Below are positions 6,286-7,885 of a stretch of 7,885 nucleotides of DNA, one piece after another. The notes below the pieces were generated by a model. The model did no database searches. It saw only the letters and a program-made list of their open reading frames with translations, and had not been told where the DNA came from. Numbering within the stretch: position 1 is the first letter of the stretch; each line of letters opens with the position of its first letter. The position numbers and the translations under genes are program-made. Origin of the DNA: Clostridiaceae bacterium (GTDB taxonomy: Bacteria > Bacillota > Clostridia > Saccharofermentanales > Fastidiosipilaceae); contig JAAZJE010000122.1 in NCBI GenBank assembly GCA_012800515.1, positions 1 through 7,885 of the forward strand, in the 5' to 3' direction.

Positions 6286-7677
6286 TTATTCAAGCCTCCT
6301 GATCGTGTATTTCTGAATATTCTGCTCACGCTTCTCACGCTCGGCAAAGAAGTCCGGGGCGATTTGCGGGAAGGTCGCATAAGAGAGCACGTCGTCAATA
6401 TCGCGCGCCAACGGCCCGGCATCCTTTTTCGCCCGTTCCAGACCCGGCTCCATGGTATCGGCAAAGCGTACCTGCAACGGTTCGGCATCACCGAGCACCT
6501 TTTTAACCAATTCCGGATTAATCTCTCCGGGTGCCCGTCCGTATTCACCGGCGATATAGGCTCTGATCTCGCGGGAAATATTGGCATAACGCTCTTTGCC
6601 GAGAACATTGTTCACGGCCTGCACGCCGACCATTTGGCTCATCGGAGTGACCAGGGGCGGATAGCCGAGATCCTTACGCACCAGCGGAACCTCGTCGAAG
6701 ACCTCCTCCAGACGGTCGCTGGCATTGAACATCTTCAGTTGGGCAATCAGATTGGAAATCATCCCGCCCGGAACCTGGTAGACCAGGGCATCCGTGCGAG
6801 TGGTGAGGACTCGCGGATCCAGGCTTCCGTCCTCGAGGTACTTTTCCTGAAGAGGAGACAGGAGATCGTTGATCGTCTTCAACTGTCTCTGATTCAGGCC
6901 GGTGTCATAGCCGTAAGCCTCGAGCGCCGCCGCCATGGTCTCCGTCGGCGCATGTGAAGTTCCGCCCGAGAACGAAGACATAGCGGTATCGATGACATCG
7001 GCGCCGGCCTCAACCGACTTCAAAAGCGACATCATTGCCATGCCGGTCGTGGTATGGGTATGAATATGTAACGGCAAGTCCGAAACGGCCTTGATCGCTC
7101 GCACCAGTTCCTCCGCCTGATCCGGCAACATGATACCGGCCATATCTTTAATGCACAGAGAAGTTGCGCCCATATCCTCGAATTGACGCACCAGGCGCAC
7201 ATAGCTGTCCAGGTCATGGATCGGGCTGATGGTATAGCAAATCGCCGCCTGAGCCTCCGCACCCTGCTTGCGCGTTTCTTCGATCGCCAGCTCGACATTG
7301 CGCGGGTCGTTCAGCGCATCGAAAATCCGAATTACATCGATCCCGTTCGCTACAGCGCGATTAATAAAAGCTCGGACCACATCGTCCGGATAATGACGAT
7401 AGCCGAGCAGGTTCTGTCCGCGCAGGAGCATCTGCAACTTTGTATTGGGGCAAGCCTTGCGTATCTGACGTAGTCTTTCCCACGGATCCTCCTTCAGGTA
7501 GCGCAGGCAAGTATCAAAAGTAGCGCCGCCCCAGACTTCTATGCTCGCAAAGCCGGCCTTGTCCAATTCCGGGAGCACATCGGCAAAGTCCGAAAATGGC
7601 ATTCGTGTGGCGAGTTGGGACTGATTTCCGTCCCGCAGTACTAGTTCTGTGAATCTGACTTTCTTCAAAGCTATCAT
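6286..7677 (-). CDS. oadA: Oxaloacetate decarboxylase alpha-type carboxyltransferase lacking a biotin domain
   Basis: Cytoplasmic carboxyltransferase that moves CO2 from a substrate, most likely oxaloacetate (giving pyruvate), to biotin on the separate carrier. Residues about 5-275 form the TIM barrel: 'LRDGNQSQLATRM' (14-26, metal ligand D16), 'WGGATFD' (49-55), 'IRIFDALND' (116-124), K177 in 'CIKDMAG' as the lysine expected to be carboxylated, and the metal-ligand pair H206/H208 in 'HIHTHTTTG'. Residues about 290-440 form the conserved C-terminal carboxylase domain ('VPGGMISNL' at 302-310). The protein ends at 463 with no biotinyl domain. The ATG has GGAG 5 nt upstream; a TTG three codons later has AAAGG at 9 nt and is an alternative start. 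It is the first gene of the operon. Pyruvate carboxylase subunit B is excluded mainly by the oadB and oadG neighbours. Confidence 0.93.
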   Translation of the reverse strand: MIALKKVRFTELVLRDGNQSQLATRMPFSDFADVLPELDKAGFASIEVWGGATFDTCLRYLKEDPWERLRQIRKACPNTKLQMLLRGQNLLGYRHYPDDVVRAFINRAVANGIDVIRIFDALNDPRNVELAIEETRKQGAEAQAAICYTISPIHDLDSYVRLVRQFEDMGATSLCIKDMAGIMLPDQAEELVRAIKAVSDLPLHIHTHTTTGMAMMSLLKSVEAGADVIDTAMSSFSGGTSHAPTETMAAALEAYGYDTGLNQRQLKTINDLLSPLQEKYLEDGSLDPRVLTTRTDALVYQVPGGMISNLIAQLKMFNASDRLEEVFDEVPLVRKDLGYPPLVTPMSQMVGVQAVNNVLGKERYANISREIRAYIAGEYGRAPGEINPELVKKVLGDAEPLQVRFADTMEPGLERAKKDAGPLARDIDDVLSYATFPQIAPDFFAEREKREQNIQKYTIRRLE

Positions 7678-7719
7678 CCTTTCTCCGTACCGACCTAAAA
7701 AAATCGCAAATCACTCGAT

Positions 7720-7748
7720 ATTCTAAAGGAATGCTCACCGCAGGTCAA
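7720..7748 (-). promoter_or_regulatory. Promoter of the decarboxylase-serine operon
   Basis: On the minus strand TTGACC (7743-7748) is followed after exactly 17 nt by TAGAAT (7720-7725). Each hexamer has five of six consensus bases. Transcription should begin near 7712, leaving about 35 nt of leader before the oadA ATG. No operator-like palindrome or riboswitch fold is evident in that leader. Confidence 0.8.
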
Positions 7749-7885
7749 GGGCGATTTATCTTTGAGTTTTCGTAAAATTTTCCGTGATTCTCGTTATAGA
7801 TTTCGTCAGTCTGCAATATTGTGTCAGTTTTCCCCAAACAAGTATCTAATGCGATAGTAAATAATGCGAAAAGCCTTTCCATAAG
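7749..7885. other. AT-rich upstream region with no recognised gene
   Basis: From the operon promoter to the window edge I see no convincing reading frame with a ribosome binding site, no tRNA and no strong hairpin with a U tract. The stretch is AT-rich (for example AAAATTTT near 7776) and could hold regulator sites or an upstream element of the promoter. It probably continues beyond the window. Confidence 0.5.

Noticed and set aside
6235..6957. Plus-strand frame of 240 codons
   Set aside because: It is antisense to oadG and oadA, whose conserved motifs clearly assign the coding strand.
7678..7719. Riboswitch or leader regulator ahead of oadA
   Set aside because: The predicted leader is only about 35 nt and forms no obvious structured fold.
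7514..7738. Minus-strand 74-codon frame at the 5' end of oadA
   Set aside because: It overlaps oadA in another frame, would begin at the promoter -10 region, and contains no recognisable domain.

Overview
This window looks like ordinary chromosomal DNA of an anaerobic bacterium. The best guess is a Negativicutes-type Firmicute (Selenomonas, Megasphaera or Acidaminococcus relatives). That guess is inference: it rests on a Na+-pump decarboxylase built from four separate genes with a stand-alone biotin carrier, strong AGGAGG-type ribosome binding sites, CCA-encoding tRNA genes, and consensus sigma-A type promoters. No mobile element, CRISPR array, phage gene or integrase is visible.

Left part (1-1350). 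The 3' end of a rightward nagA-like amidohydrolase gene (amino-sugar catabolism) converges on, and overlaps by 16 bp, a leftward gene for a left-handed beta-helix protein related to the acetyltransferase half of GlmU. That gene's upstream region also carries a strong rightward promoter for a three-gene tRNA cluster, Val(UAC)-Asp(GUC)-Phe(GAA). The cluster contains a hairpin between Asp and Phe and ends at a near-perfect intrinsic terminator, which probably also stops transcription arriving from the serA side.

Right part (1411-7885). Six genes all point left and are closely spaced. They probably form one operon driven by a near-consensus promoter at 7720-7748. In transcription order: an oxaloacetate decarboxylase alpha-type carboxyltransferase (oadA), the small membrane subunit (oadG/mmdD type), a 130-residue biotin carrier, the Na+-translocating beta subunit (oadB), then a class V PLP aminotransferase and a long-form D-3-phosphoglycerate dehydrogenase (serA). 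The first four should form a membrane complex that decarboxylates a carboxylic acid, most likely oxaloacetate, and exports Na+. The last two carry out, or are suggested by context to carry out, the oxidation and transamination steps of serine biosynthesis from 3-phosphoglycerate. An inverted repeat just upstream of the aminotransferase ribosome binding site separates the two blocks and may lower or regulate read-through.

I did not find a convincing undescribed system. The points most worth a second look are the joining of a sodium pump to serine synthesis across a possible attenuator, the substrate of the pump, the true role of the GlmU-like protein and of the aminotransferase, the forced TTG start of oadB, and the hairpin inside the tRNA cluster.
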